A DNA stretch of 64,000 nt from Allomuricauda sp. (GCF_013911645.1 NZ_JACESV010000006.1:80400-144399), one strand, 5' to 3'. Counted from the stretch's first letter, positions 35,261-45,592 are shown. Notes: generated by a model not told the origin, from the sequence alone. Numbers and translations: made by a program.

Positions 35261-36439
35261 TCAATCCCTTCCCAATGGTACAATTATTTCCACATTTGTT
35301 CCTTTGCCCACTTCCGAATCTATGTTCAAGTTTCCATCGATACTTTCAACCATTTCAGCCACAAGTCTGAGACCCAATCCATATCCCTTCTCATCGGCTG
35401 TGCCACGGTCTTCTTCCAACCCAAGACTCCTTAAGTTTTCCAATCGGTTTTTTTGTATCCCCTTTCCGTTATCCTGCACCTCTATGAAAAGATTTACCGC
35501 TTCTTGTTTCTGTACAATATCAAGATTAACCTTTATGCACCCTTTCGATGGTGTAAACTTTATGGCATTGGATATTAGGTTCCCTGCAATGGGGAGCAAC
35601 TTCTTCCTTGGAAACCTGCGGTTGTCTTTTGCTTGGTTGAAAATAACTTCGAAATCAATATCCTTGTTATGGGCTGAAAGTGCATAAAATTCTTCCAGAT
35701 GCGTTTTTAATTCGGGAAGGGTGAAATAGTTTTCTCTTGAATGCTGCTTTGCTCTTTCCAATATATCATCGGTCAAATCCAATAGCTTGGAAGCGGAGCC
35801 TTTGATCATTTCCATATATGTCTTGAATTCATCCTCATCCAAACTTACATTTTCAGTGCTAACGGCAAGGGAAAGGATTCCTCCCACTGGCCCCCTTAGA
35901 TCATGGGCCAATTGATTACGCTGTGTTTTCGCTTTTCTAAGTTCCTCATGGAGTGCCTCCAATTCTAATTTGGCTTCCATTTTTTTTACGATTTCATCGG
36001 CAATGAGTTGAAGTAATCTTTTCCCGTTTTCTGAAATTGTCTTTTTCTCCTAATCCAACACACAAAGGGCCCCGATATTCTCACCTGTCCCCACCTTTAA
36101 TGGAATGCCGAGATAGTAGCGAAATCCATTATCTTGCTTCACATAAGGCTTGTCGCTGAACCGTTCATCTTGGTCAAGACGTGGTACTTCCATTAGGTTG
36201 TCCGACCCAATCGTATATTGACAAATGGATGCTTCCCGATCCATTTTAAATATCTCCGCATTATACCGTGATACGCTCCATTGCGAATGGTTGTCGATTA
36301 TATTAATAAGAGAAATATCTGTGCCAGCAATGTTAGCCGCCAGCTCAACAAAATTCTTGAACTCTTCCTGAAGGCTCGCATAATCAAAGTCAAATTCACT
36401 TAGTTTTTTAATCCGCTTATATTCATCAACATTTTTCAT
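35261..36439 (-). pseudogene. GAF-domain histidine kinase split by an in-frame amber codon
   Basis: Start ATG at 36439 (MKNVDEYKRIKKLSEFDFDY). A GAF domain (about 1-130; ASICQYTI, FRYYLGIPLKVGTGENIGAL) ends at CVLD, followed by TAG (36052-36050). The same frame then continues EKKTISENGKRLLQLIADEI into KKMEAKLELEALHEELRKAK, a HisKA domain with the phospho-acceptor in LAHDLRGPVGG, and a HATPase domain (NLISNAIKFTP, DNGKGIQ, GYGLGLRLV, GKGTNVEI). Nothing else is disturbed, so a single nonsense change (for example AAG to TAG) explains the split. The 3' part could restart at ATG 35980, but no ribosome-binding site is evident. Confidence 0.8.
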
Positions 36440-36637
36440 ATTTCCAATGATTGGTCCATTCTTAATTCTGGGCAAAAATAAAAGAATAGATATTGACTTC
36501 CAATTGGACGTATAGCCTTCATAAGAATAATTAAAGGGCGGTCGTAACTGTGAACATCGATGGATTGGAATACATAGCATTGGATAAGTAACGGTCCTTC
36601 TCCAACCCATCGATAGGTAAGATGCTGAGAAAGTGAA

Positions 36638-37021
36638 TCAAGAAAGGATTTGAACCATTAAATCATAGTTCAATGGCTTTTCCAGGTAATCTTTTATCAA
36701 CCTATGGGACTTCGCGGTTTCCTTATCGCTTGGGTCCGTCGATGAAGTCACAATATAGACCTCAATTGAATAACTTCGAGCCAAATCATTTTCTTCAAGG
36801 GCATCCATGAACTCCCATCCGTTCATTATAGGCATATTGATATCCAAAAATATGATGTAGTGGATTTTCTCCTCGGCATTGCCCTTGAGAAAAAAGTCCA
36901 AGGCAGTTTTTCCATTGGCATAGGTATTGACCTTGAGGTCCGGGGCGGCCTTTTCTATCAATTTTGAAGAAACCCAGTTAAAGGTGGGGTCATCATCGAC
37001 CAGTATAATGATTTTTTCCAT
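36638..37021 (-). CDS. Single-domain response regulator
   Basis: A 127-residue receiver domain (MEKIIILVDDDPTFNWVSSK; Met1 at 37021). The acidic pocket is DDD (9-11), the phospho-acceptor Asp60 lies in IIFLDINMPIMNGWEF, the Thr/Ser in IVTSSTD and the Lys in YLEKPLN. There is no output domain. The gene overlaps the end of the REC-PAS-HisKA gene by 29 nt, so the two are translationally linked. It is close in sequence to the receiver at 52989-53381, which follows a similar HisKA-only protein. Confidence 0.9.
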   Translation of the reverse strand: MEKIIILVDDDPTFNWVSSKLIEKAAPDLKVNTYANGKTALDFFLKGNAEEKIHYIIFLDINMPIMNGWEFMDALEENDLARSYSIEVYIVTSSTDPSDKETAKSHRLIKDYLEKPLNYDLMVQILS

Positions 37022-38039
37022 GTTCAAAATTATTCAAATTCATGGTCGTATTGGTTTCCTCCACGATTTTTTGGATGATATGGTCCAATTCATCGCCCGA
37101 CGCCTTTATTTGTTCGAGCAGGGCCGGTAATTCCTCCTTTTCGGCACAATCCAGCTCCAGCATATGTATGATGGACAACAGTCGTGCCAATGGTGCCCGG
37201 ACGACATGGGATTGGGTCCAGGCAATTTTTCTCAATCTGTCGTTCTGATTTTCTATGGTACTTATATAATTGTGTTTTTCCGTTACATCATTGGAAAGGA
37301 CCAATAGTACACTCCTTCCTTTATATTCTATATCACTGCTAAAAATCTCGACGGAAATTTCCTCTCCCGATTTCAATCGATGAACAAAAATTCCAGCGTA
37401 GTAGTTGCTCCCCCTAACATCGCGATTTTTCAAACTTTTTTTTAAGTGGTCCACATGCTCCTTTGGACGTATATCCATTATGGTCATTTTCATAAACTCG
37501 TCGAAGGAAAACCCATACTTGATCAATGCGGCTTGGTTGACGTCCAAAAAAGCAAGGTTTTGAGGGTCATAGATCCACATGGGCTGGGGGCTAAAATTGA
37601 ACAAATCCTGATATACCTTTTTGTTTTGCTTTAATCGGGCGATATACCCTTTTCGTTCAATGGCGTAGACAATGGCTTTATAGAGTACCTCTGGATTGAT
37701 CTCGTCCTTGATCAAAAAATCGGTCACCCCTTTGGCCAATAGCTTTCGGGCCATATCAATATCCGAATATCCGGTAAGTATGATGATTGGTATGCCCGTG
37801 GAGCGTTTTTGCAATTTGGACACCAATTTTTCCCCGCTGCCATCCGGCAATACCAGGTCTAAAAGAATAACATCCGGTGTTTCCACATTGCTGAGCCCCA
37901 CTTTTGCCTCTTGGTAGGATTTTATTTGTGTGACCTTAATAGCACTGAATTTTTCTAGCAAATAGTCATCAATCAACAAAAAGTCCCCGGGATTGTCCTC
38001 GATGACCATAATAGAAATCGGATGGTTGTCCTTTCTCAT
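36993..38039 (-). CDS. Receiver-PAS-HisKA protein without ATPase domain
   Basis: 348 residues: an N-terminal receiver (about 8-125, phospho-acceptor Asp61 in VILLDLVLPDGSG, Lys111 in LIKDEI), a PAS domain (about 143-255; PMWIYDPQNLAFLDVNQAAL) and a helical HisKA-like domain with His278 in IAWTQSHVVRAPLARL. The protein then ends within about 70 residues, so there is no HATPase domain. The same SHxVRxPLxR helix ends the protein coded at 53386-54963. It could act as a phosphotransfer dimerization domain (like Spo0B or HPt proteins) for the receivers and the large kinase next to it. It follows the receiver gene 38061-38486 after 21 nt. Confidence 0.8.
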   Translation of the reverse strand: MRKDNHPISIMVIEDNPGDFLLIDDYLLEKFSAIKVTQIKSYQEAKVGLSNVETPDVILLDLVLPDGSGEKLVSKLQKRSTGIPIIILTGYSDIDMARKLLAKGVTDFLIKDEINPEVLYKAIVYAIERKGYIARLKQNKKVYQDLFNFSPQPMWIYDPQNLAFLDVNQAALIKYGFSFDEFMKMTIMDIRPKEHVDHLKKSLKNRDVRGSNYYAGIFVHRLKSGEEISVEIFSSDIEYKGRSVLLVLSNDVTEKHNYISTIENQNDRLRKIAWTQSHVVRAPLARLLSIIHMLELDCAEKEELPALLEQIKASGDELDHIIQKIVEETNTTMNLNNFEHGKNHYTGR

Positions 38040-38060
38040 GAAAACTCGGTTTATGGGCTC

Positions 38061-38486
38061 CTATAGCGCCAACTTGGCCAATTGGAGCCAAAATTCCTCA
38101 ATTTTTAATATGACCTTCAAAAAATTCTCCATGTCGATCGGTTTGGTCACAAAGCAGTTCGCATGTTTCGCATAGGCCTGATCAATATCCTTTTGTCTCG
38201 AGGATGTAGAAAGCATAATGACCGGAATTTTTTTTAGTTCTGAATCGCTCTTTATCCAATCGAGCACCTCTATTCCATTCAAAATGGGAAGATTGATGTC
38301 CAAAAGTATGAGATTGGGGAGCTCCACCTCTTGGTAGATACCTTCCCTTGATAAAAATTCCAAAGCTTCCTTGCCATCCCGCACCACACTGATGTCAGTA
38401 TTAATGTTGCTTTCTTCAAAGGCTTCCACGGTAAGGACAATATCGCCCTCATTGTCTTCCACCAGCAGTATATGTATACTTTCCAT
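38061..38486 (-). CDS. Rcp1-type response regulator
   Basis: A 141-residue single receiver domain (MESIHILLVEDNEGDIVLTV). The acidic pair is EDNEGD, the phospho-acceptor Asp63 in LILLDINLPILNG, the Ser/Thr in IMLSTSS and the Lys in VTKPIDM. The EDNxGD and LNG forms are typical of Rcp1-like receivers found with phytochrome and PAS kinases. The gene starts 1 nt after the stop of the 1800-residue kinase, so it is the likely phosphate acceptor of that kinase. Confidence 0.9.
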   Translation of the reverse strand: MESIHILLVEDNEGDIVLTVEAFEESNINTDISVVRDGKEALEFLSREGIYQEVELPNLILLDINLPILNGIEVLDWIKSDSELKKIPVIMLSTSSRQKDIDQAYAKHANCFVTKPIDMENFLKVILKIEEFWLQLAKLAL

Positions 38487-38487
38487 T

Positions 38488-41400
38488 TCATTTGTTTATT
38501 GTAAAGTAAAAACTGCTGCCTTTTCCGATTTCGGACTCCACCCAGATTTTACCTCCCCATGATTCCACATTTTTTTTGGAAATGGCCAACCCCATTCCCG
38601 TTCCACCATAAGCCTCCCTACCGTGCAACCGTTGAAATATAACAAAAACTTTTTCAAAGTACTTGGAATCGATTCCTATTCCGTTGTCCTGTACCCTTAC
38701 CTCCCAGTGACATTCCCTGTCCATAACGGATATCTTGACCTCTGGGGGGACACCCTCGCGGGAGTATTTTATCGCATTGTCCATCAAACAGTGAATTGTC
38801 TGAACCAATGGAGCCCCGTAACAAGTGACTTGGGGAAGGCCTTCGGTGTTGATAGTAACAGTCCTTTGCTCAATGAGCCTGGCCCGTAATACCTTGTACT
38901 CATCCATTACTTTGTTAAGATCTATCGTCTCCGCAGACAATTCCCCCCGCCCGGCACGGGAATAGTCAAGCAGGTCCAAAATGATCTGCTTCATCCTGCT
39001 TGCTCCATCGGTGGCAAAATGGATATATTGATGGGCTTTTTCATCCAATTGGTCGCCGTACTTGCGCTGCAATTGATTCAGGAAACTACTGATCATCCGC
39101 AAGGGTTCCTGAAGGTCATGGGAGGCCACGAAAGCAAACTGTTCCAATTGGTCGTTGGTCCGTTCAAGATCCGAGATGTTTTTTTGGAGGGTTCCATTGA
39201 GTTCTTCAAGTTCCTGCTCGTATTTGATCCTATCGCTAATATCGGTCGTTGCCCCTACCATCCGTACCGCATCCCCTTTGCTGTCCCTAATGATAGCCGC
39301 CTTATCAATTACAGTTTTGATGTTCCCTTCATGATCTAGAATCCGATAGTCCATTTCCCAAAATTCCCTGGAGGTATCATGCAGTGCCTCACGGACACTG
39401 GAACGTACCATGGGAAGATCTTCTTTAAAAACCGCTTCATCCCAAACCTCTTCCACTCCCAATTTTCCCACAGTTTCCGAGCTGAACAACTTCTTAAGAC
39501 CGTTGCCCCTGAAAATGACGTTTTCTTCTATGTCCCAATCCCAAATGGCATCCTTGCTGGCCAGGGTCACTTTTTCAAAACGTTCATTGGCCCGTAAGAC
39601 TTTGATCTCAGCTGTCTTTTTCTCACTGACATCTTTGAAATAGACCGAAAGCCCATTAGGACTAGGGTAAGCAGTCACTTCGAGCCATTTTCCCAAGGGC
39701 GGATAAAACTCCTCGAACGATACTTTTTTCCCGGTCTCCATAGCCCTTTGGTGTTGTCTGTAAAATTCAAGGTTGACCGCATCCGTAAATTCCTCCCAAA
39801 GGTTCTTGCCCAAGATTACTTTTCGCTTTTTTTTCAGTATCCGTTCGGCCTGTCTGTTCCAGTAGGTTACAATCCAATGCTTATCCACTGTATAAAAGGC
39901 ATCCCCGATGCTGTCGAGAATTTCGTCCTTCTCTTCATAGGCTTTTTTTAGCTTTCGGTTGGCCTCAGAAGTTTCTATGGCACTTGACACGTCGGATGAT
40001 ATGGTCTTAAGGAAGGAAATGTCATCACCACTCCATGTTCTTTCTATGGTACAATCATCAAACCCTACAAAGCCCCAGAATTTTTTATCAACCTTTATAG
40101 GGAAAACCAAAATGGATTTAATGCCCTGTTCAAGTAGCAACCTTTTCGTATCGCTATCCTGCATCTCCCTGACAATGGCCTTAAAAGGATTGTTTTGTGA
40201 GAGTGGTTGCATAAAATCCTGCACCAAACTAAAGGGAACGTTCTGAAGCAAAGGATTATTGATTTGTGAGGACATCCCTTCCTTGCTCCATTCCAGGCGC
40301 TGACTGGTCTCAAGTTCCCCGGTTTCCTCATTGAAGGAGTTTTGGAAATAATATATGCGATCCACATTCACACATCGCCCTACCCTGGCAAAGGTTTTGT
40401 CGATCACCTTGAACCAATCTTCATAATTGAGCAATTCACTGTTCATCTCGGCCAAGATATCCAGTTGTTTGGTCTTGTACAGGATTTTTTCATCGGCCCT
40501 TTTTCTTTCGTCTATATTTTTGAAATAGACCGAAAGACCACCGTCATTGGAGGGATAGGCGTTGACCTCGTACCAAGACCCGTTTTCTGGATAATGGTAT
40601 TCAAAGCTCTCCGCTTTGCCCTTTTTGGCGACCCTTTTATATACAGTTTCCAATTCGGTTCCCAAGGCAGGTGAAAACAGCTTCCAAAGGTTTTTGCCCA
40701 ATACATCATTCCTTTTCCTACCCAACAAATTTTCAGATTCCTTGTTGAAATAGGTAAAGTTCCAATCGTTGTCCACAGCATAGAACGCATCCGAAATACT
40801 GCCGAGAATTTCCTGGAGACGTAATTGGGTGGTTTTCATGGTATGGATGTCTTGGATACTTCCGTATATTTTGGTGCATACCCCTTTGATACGCTCACTT
40901 TTTCCAATGATCCTAACCCATTTTTCCCTTCCCGTCCCTGTTATTAAAATGACCTCCGCATCAAACTCTTTCCCTTGACCTATGAGGTCATTTATGGATT
41001 GTTCCAATCCATCCCGATACTTTTTGTGACAATACCCCAGACCCTTGGACAATGAGGCATCTTCCGTATCCTCGATTTCCATGATTTCTTTGGTCATGGG
41101 CGACCAATACATCCGTTCGGTGTTCCTTTGTTCCAAAAAGTCAAGCTCCCAACTCCCTATTCTCGCCAGTTCAGAGGTTTCTTCCAAGAGATAGGAAAGT
41201 TTCATCTCCTCGGTAATGTCAAAGATCATGGAATTGAAAACAACTGTCCCATCAGGGAGCCGGTGAGGAGTACCATAGCCTTCATGCCAGCGAATCTGTC
41301 CATCCGGAAGTACGCTTCTCCAACGACTGTGCCATTGGGTAAGTGTTTTGATGCAGTCTCGGATTTCCCCTTGGAGCTTTTCATAGGCACCGCCCTCCCT

Positions 41401-43890
41401 AATCTGGTTCCAAATGGGTTCGGTATCCATCTCGCATGCTTCGGGGGGCAATCCCCACACTTCCATGGATTTTTGGCTGACTGAATTCAGTCTATCTGTA
41501 CCATCGGGATAAACAATATATTGGAAGGCAACGCCCGGTAGATCATTGGTGATGCTCTGGAGCCTTTGCTCTGTTTTCTTTAAGTTGGTGATGTCTTGAA
41601 AACTCCCAAATAAACGAATGTACCTATCCCCTATCATCTCGGCCCTTCCGATGGCCCTCACCCATTTTTCGTTGCCTTCCGCCGAGATAAATGCGGCTTC
41701 ATAATCAAAGGGGGCTCCTGTATTTAGTACCTGTTCAATTATCCTACTGACCTTTTCCCGGTAATCTTCCCTATAGAAACCGATGGCCTCCTTTAATTTC
41801 GGCTCGTAGCTTTCCGGATCCGTCTCATAGATCTGATGCACCCCTTCGGACCAAATTATTCTATCACTGACCAGATCGATCTCCCAACCCCCAATTTTGG
41901 CCAAATGGGAAGCATCGTCGACCAAATGGGCCAATCGTTTGGAATCTGTAATGTTTTTGGCCGTGGCATAGACCACACCGTCCTCTACCAGCACTTTCCA
42001 ATGCCAATGCAACCAAATGACATTTCCCTCCTTTGTGATGTAACGACTTTCGTTTTGTTTGATATTTTGCCCATTCATTATTTGCTCTCTCATCGCATCT
42101 GAGGATGTGCGGTCCTCGGGATGGACAAAATCCATATAGTTCGATTTCTGGATTTCGGAAAGCTCATAACCCAGCATTTCACATCCAACCTTGTTCATTT
42201 CAAGGAAACGTCCCTTAAAGTCAAGGGTACACACCAAATCGGGCAGGGTATCCTTCAAATGTTGAAGATCATCCTCGATTCGTTTTCGATACACCTCAAA
42301 ACCGATATGGGATTCCAATTTGGCCAATGCTGGATACTGAAGTTTGATATCCTTCTCTCCCTGCTCGCTCCCAATGATCAATACCCCTACAATGGAATCC
42401 CCGTGCTTTAATGGAATCCCCAAGGCAGACTTTATGCCCGAAAGTCGAGCAGCTTCATTTCTTATAAATTGCTTGTTACTGCCCAGGTTGCCCCAAAGTA
42501 CCATTTGCTTGGTGCGCCAAACATCCCCGACCAGTCCACCATCAAAGGAGGTTTCGGTAAAGCTACCGGTATGTTCGTAGAATTTTTGGCCCGCCGAGAT
42601 CCGTGAATAGGATGAACATAACCTCAGATTTGCTTTGTTCAAATTGGGCAACCAAATTTCACAAAAGGAATATCTCCCATAGGACGTTATTAACTGGCAG
42701 CTAGACCGCAATGCAGCTTGCAAATCAAGTTTGGTTCTGAAGGCCCCGCTGATTTTATCCAAAAGCTCCTTTTCCAAGCGCTCGTTCACTCGGGAGGTCA
42801 CATCTCTTTGAATCGCAATATAATGTGAAACGGTTCCATTATTATCTTTAACCGGCGAAACAGCAATATTGATATAAAAAGGTGTTCCGTTCTTTCGGTA
42901 ATTGGTAAGGACGACCTCTGATGATTCCCCTAGGAGCAATGCGCTGTTGAGCTGTTCCAATTCATTTTTATCGGTCTTGGGACCTCTTAGGATATCGGGT
43001 GTTTTCCCGATAAGTTCCACCTCCCTGTAACCTGTCATTTGGGCAAACGCCCTGTTGACATATAATATCTTTGGGCCGGGCCCTTCCAAAGGCCCCGCTT
43101 CGGTGATCATGATGCCATCTGTGGAGTGTGTCACTGCACTTTGAAGCAGTCTCAAGTGCTCCTCTTCGTTTTTGATAAATGTAATGTCCTGAATGGAACC
43201 TTCAAAAGATACGGGCTTGCCCTCAGGTGTCCGGTTCAATTTACCACGCTCACGAATCCATCGCATCCCTCCCTCTGGAAGCATGACACGGTGGACAAAA
43301 TCCATTTGTCTTTCCCCGTAAAACAAAGCATTTAACTCATCATTAAAAATCTTTTGGTCCTCTATGGGCAAACAGTTGAATATATTTTCAACCGTCAGTT
43401 CAAATTCGTCCCGCTTTCTTCCCCAAATGTCAAAAACACTATCGGAGAGGGTAAGGGACGATTTTTCAATATCATATTTCCAATATCCCACTTTGGCGAT
43501 TTGGGAGGCTCGCATTTCCTTAACATCGTTGGGCGAGTATAGTGTTCCCTCCCCCTGGTCCTCGTTGATTTCCTTGCCCGTTACCATGATACAATTCCTG
43601 TTGCCGAAAACAACGCGCTGAAAAAAAACTCCAAGTTGCAGGAGCTCTCCGGATTTTCCTTTGACGCAAGTCCTCCGTAGACCGGAGCAGTCTTCCATTC
43701 CATTGGAATTCAAATCATGACCCACATCACCTTGCACTATATCCTGAACCTTCAGGGACAACAATTCTTCCCGCTCATATCCAAGGAGTTCCAATGCCCT
43801 GCGGTTGGCCTCCAAAATTTTATTGTTCTCAACGGCATAGATCCATGTAGGGCAAGGTCCTAGGTGGAACAGTGTGCTGTAATCGTTCAT
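38488..43890 (-). CDS. Giant multi-PAS/GAF sensor histidine kinase
   Basis: The 1800-residue protein has no signal peptide or membrane helix, so it should be cytoplasmic. By eye it has ten PAS domains and two GAF domains: PAS1 (1-110), PAS2 (126-245), PAS3 (245-375), GAF1 (376-545), PAS4-8 (about 548-1180), GAF2 (about 1190-1350), PAS9 and PAS10 (about 1355-1560). A HisKA domain follows with His1591 in FVASHDLQEPLRMISSF, then HATPase motifs (DNAIKYS, VQDNGIGID, GTGMGLAI). The HDLQEPLR helix is of the phytochrome-like kinase type. Several PAS domains share the LAKIGGWEID/LARIGSWELD start, so they spread by internal duplication. It is the first gene of a five-gene signalling operon. Confidence 0.9.
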   Translation of the reverse strand: MNDYSTLFHLGPCPTWIYAVENNKILEANRRALELLGYEREELLSLKVQDIVQGDVGHDLNSNGMEDCSGLRRTCVKGKSGELLQLGVFFQRVVFGNRNCIMVTGKEINEDQGEGTLYSPNDVKEMRASQIAKVGYWKYDIEKSSLTLSDSVFDIWGRKRDEFELTVENIFNCLPIEDQKIFNDELNALFYGERQMDFVHRVMLPEGGMRWIRERGKLNRTPEGKPVSFEGSIQDITFIKNEEEHLRLLQSAVTHSTDGIMITEAGPLEGPGPKILYVNRAFAQMTGYREVELIGKTPDILRGPKTDKNELEQLNSALLLGESSEVVLTNYRKNGTPFYINIAVSPVKDNNGTVSHYIAIQRDVTSRVNERLEKELLDKISGAFRTKLDLQAALRSSCQLITSYGRYSFCEIWLPNLNKANLRLCSSYSRISAGQKFYEHTGSFTETSFDGGLVGDVWRTKQMVLWGNLGSNKQFIRNEAARLSGIKSALGIPLKHGDSIVGVLIIGSEQGEKDIKLQYPALAKLESHIGFEVYRKRIEDDLQHLKDTLPDLVCTLDFKGRFLEMNKVGCEMLGYELSEIQKSNYMDFVHPEDRTSSDAMREQIMNGQNIKQNESRYITKEGNVIWLHWHWKVLVEDGVVYATAKNITDSKRLAHLVDDASHLAKIGGWEIDLVSDRIIWSEGVHQIYETDPESYEPKLKEAIGFYREDYREKVSRIIEQVLNTGAPFDYEAAFISAEGNEKWVRAIGRAEMIGDRYIRLFGSFQDITNLKKTEQRLQSITNDLPGVAFQYIVYPDGTDRLNSVSQKSMEVWGLPPEACEMDTEPIWNQIREGGAYEKLQGEIRDCIKTLTQWHSRWRSVLPDGQIRWHEGYGTPHRLPDGTVVFNSMIFDITEEMKLSYLLEETSELARIGSWELDFLEQRNTERMYWSPMTKEIMEIEDTEDASLSKGLGYCHKKYRDGLEQSINDLIGQGKEFDAEVILITGTGREKWVRIIGKSERIKGVCTKIYGSIQDIHTMKTTQLRLQEILGSISDAFYAVDNDWNFTYFNKESENLLGRKRNDVLGKNLWKLFSPALGTELETVYKRVAKKGKAESFEYHYPENGSWYEVNAYPSNDGGLSVYFKNIDERKRADEKILYKTKQLDILAEMNSELLNYEDWFKVIDKTFARVGRCVNVDRIYYFQNSFNEETGELETSQRLEWSKEGMSSQINNPLLQNVPFSLVQDFMQPLSQNNPFKAIVREMQDSDTKRLLLEQGIKSILVFPIKVDKKFWGFVGFDDCTIERTWSGDDISFLKTISSDVSSAIETSEANRKLKKAYEEKDEILDSIGDAFYTVDKHWIVTYWNRQAERILKKKRKVILGKNLWEEFTDAVNLEFYRQHQRAMETGKKVSFEEFYPPLGKWLEVTAYPSPNGLSVYFKDVSEKKTAEIKVLRANERFEKVTLASKDAIWDWDIEENVIFRGNGLKKLFSSETVGKLGVEEVWDEAVFKEDLPMVRSSVREALHDTSREFWEMDYRILDHEGNIKTVIDKAAIIRDSKGDAVRMVGATTDISDRIKYEQELEELNGTLQKNISDLERTNDQLEQFAFVASHDLQEPLRMISSFLNQLQRKYGDQLDEKAHQYIHFATDGASRMKQIILDLLDYSRAGRGELSAETIDLNKVMDEYKVLRARLIEQRTVTINTEGLPQVTCYGAPLVQTIHCLMDNAIKYSREGVPPEVKISVMDRECHWEVRVQDNGIGIDSKYFEKVFVIFQRLHGREAYGGTGMGLAISKKNVESWGGKIWVESEIGKGSSFYFTINK

Positions 43891-44701
43891 TTATGTCAAG
43901 GTCGGTTTTGGTTGATTTTTGTTGAAAATACACATTATTTTATATTGTTTCAGAACAATCAAGTTCCAAAAAACATAGCAGGTTCGCGGCTTTGCCTGTA
44001 ATTCACTATGAACCATCGGTTTATCGATAGTTTGCGCTCACACCACTTCGGAACCATATTTCATTCTTAAATCGATGATTATTTTAACAGCTGAAAATAG
44101 CTATCCAATCGGTTGCTATTGTATTATTTTTCTTACCATTGTTATATGGAAAACGATAGCGCGACAAATTTATTTTTATGACTTAACCGAATTTTAGATG
44201 TCATTTTTGAGGGATTCCAGCTATGAAATGCATAGGCTTGATATGCTTTTCTGTCCAATAGCCAGAGAGCTGTTGGGACTATCGTATTTACGCCACCATA
44301 TATGCAGTAAAACAAATTTCCCCGAATCATGAAACAAAGGCCTCTCCCTACAAAAAGTTCACTGAATTTTGGACAAAGACCGTAGCACCATGGTTAAATC
44401 CTATTTTTAAATATTTTTGCTTCCCAAATGCTAACGATGAAAAAAACCTGCTTACTGTTTCTGTTTTGTTTGACTTCAATTGGTAACACCCAACATATTG
44501 AGGTTCGATTAACGAAAGTTGACCAATGATATTCTTACCCATGACTTAGTAAAAGCTGATACTTAGGATTTTTCATCGGTCTCAATTCCATGTCTATTTA
44601 TCCGATTTGATATTTGATAGGAAAAGGATAAGGAACCATTCCATTATCCATCTGCTTACCCAATAGAGTGGACATTGAAATTTAAATGCATTAAATCCGG
44701 A
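43891..44701. other. Gene-free stretch between the kinase operon and PorP/SprF gene
   Basis: About 800 bases with no complete gene. It should hold the promoter of the kinase operon at its left side. One small plus-strand frame with a signal-peptide-like sequence lies at 44437-44529 and is listed separately. No hairpin terminator was clear. Confidence 0.35.
44437..44529 (+). pseudogene. Possible orphan signal-peptide fragment
   Basis: A 30-codon frame from ATG at 44437 to TGA reads MKKTCLLFLFCLTSIGNTQH, then IEVRLTKVDQ. The first 19 residues form a textbook signal peptide, but the protein ends ten residues later. It is probably the 5' end of a lost secreted-protein gene, or a chance frame. 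It is the only plus-strand frame in this stretch that looks coding. Confidence 0.3.
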
Positions 44702-45592
44702 CTATATCCTCAACCGCATAAAAAGCTCATGGGTATTGTTGTCCAGGCCATCAATGGGGTTTTGGATGGAGGTCTCATAGGCATAACCCAAATTGAACCC
44801 GTTGCTGATATTGAACAGGAACAGTCCACTGATGCTCTCGTCATACCTATAGCTGGCACCGAACTCAAAGCGCTCGCCGAAGTCCAGGATTCCCGTCACT
44901 TCGACGGATATGGGGGAAGCATCGACGTAGCGCAACATCCCCATGGTCTTCAAATCCAATGTTTTCCCCAAGAGAAAGGTGTAGCCGCCACTTAGGTAGG
45001 CATGCATACTGTCCACGCCAAGATAGGCGTTGCCATCGCGTTCTTTTAGACGTTCCGGGGTCAACAACTTTGGTGCGGACAGGGATGCAAAGTACCTGTC
45101 GTGCTTTAAATAGACCCCGGCACCAACGTTCGGCGTAAAACGGCTATCGTAATCCACTAGTGCACCATCCTGTCCCACACCGTAAGTTACCAATCCCTGG
45201 GTATTGGCATCGTAGGAGTTTGCACTTCCTTTGATTCCAAAATATAGGGTGTGTTCCTCATCGAGTTGTATGTTGTAGGACACATCGATGGCCATCCATG
45301 TTTGCTGTTCTATAAAAGTTTTATCGTTGAGAATGGAAACCCCCAGACCGACATTTTTTCCGACCGGCATCCCAAATATGGCACTTTGGCTTTCTGGGGC
45401 CCCTTCTATTCCGGCCCATTGGCTGCGAATTCCCAAGGAGAATTCGGCAGCCTCTGAGCTTCCCGCAAAAGCAGGGTTGTAAATATTCATGTTATAGCGG
45501 TAAAAGGTATAGTTGGGGTCCTGTTGAGCGCTTGCTTTAAAGGAAAGCAGAAGAAACAGGGCCACTAGTTGTATATAATTAAAAAGTCTCAT
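44702..45592 (-). CDS. PorP/SprF-family T9SS outer-membrane protein
   Basis: From ATG at 45592 (MRLFNYIQLVALFLLLSFKA) the protein has 296 residues; the longer frame to 45646 runs into the adhesin gene. A signal peptide (cleavage near ASAQ) is followed by the family's start QDPNYTFYRYNMNIYNPAFAGS and the IRSQWAGIEGAPESQSAIF segment, typical of PorP/SprF proteins. These are outer-membrane barrels that pair with T9SS type B (CHU_C) substrates and help to attach or export them. It lies 32 nt after the stop of a giant CHU_C adhesin gene, the standard pairing. Confidence 0.9.
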   Translation of the reverse strand: MRLFNYIQLVALFLLLSFKASAQQDPNYTFYRYNMNIYNPAFAGSSEAAEFSLGIRSQWAGIEGAPESQSAIFGMPVGKNVGLGVSILNDKTFIEQQTWMAIDVSYNIQLDEEHTLYFGIKGSANSYDANTQGLVTYGVGQDGALVDYDSRFTPNVGAGVYLKHDRYFASLSAPKLLTPERLKERDGNAYLGVDSMHAYLSGGYTFLLGKTLDLKTMGMLRYVDASPISVEVTGILDFGERFEFGASYRYDESISGLFLFNISNGFNLGYAYETSIQNPIDGLDNNTHELFMRLRI

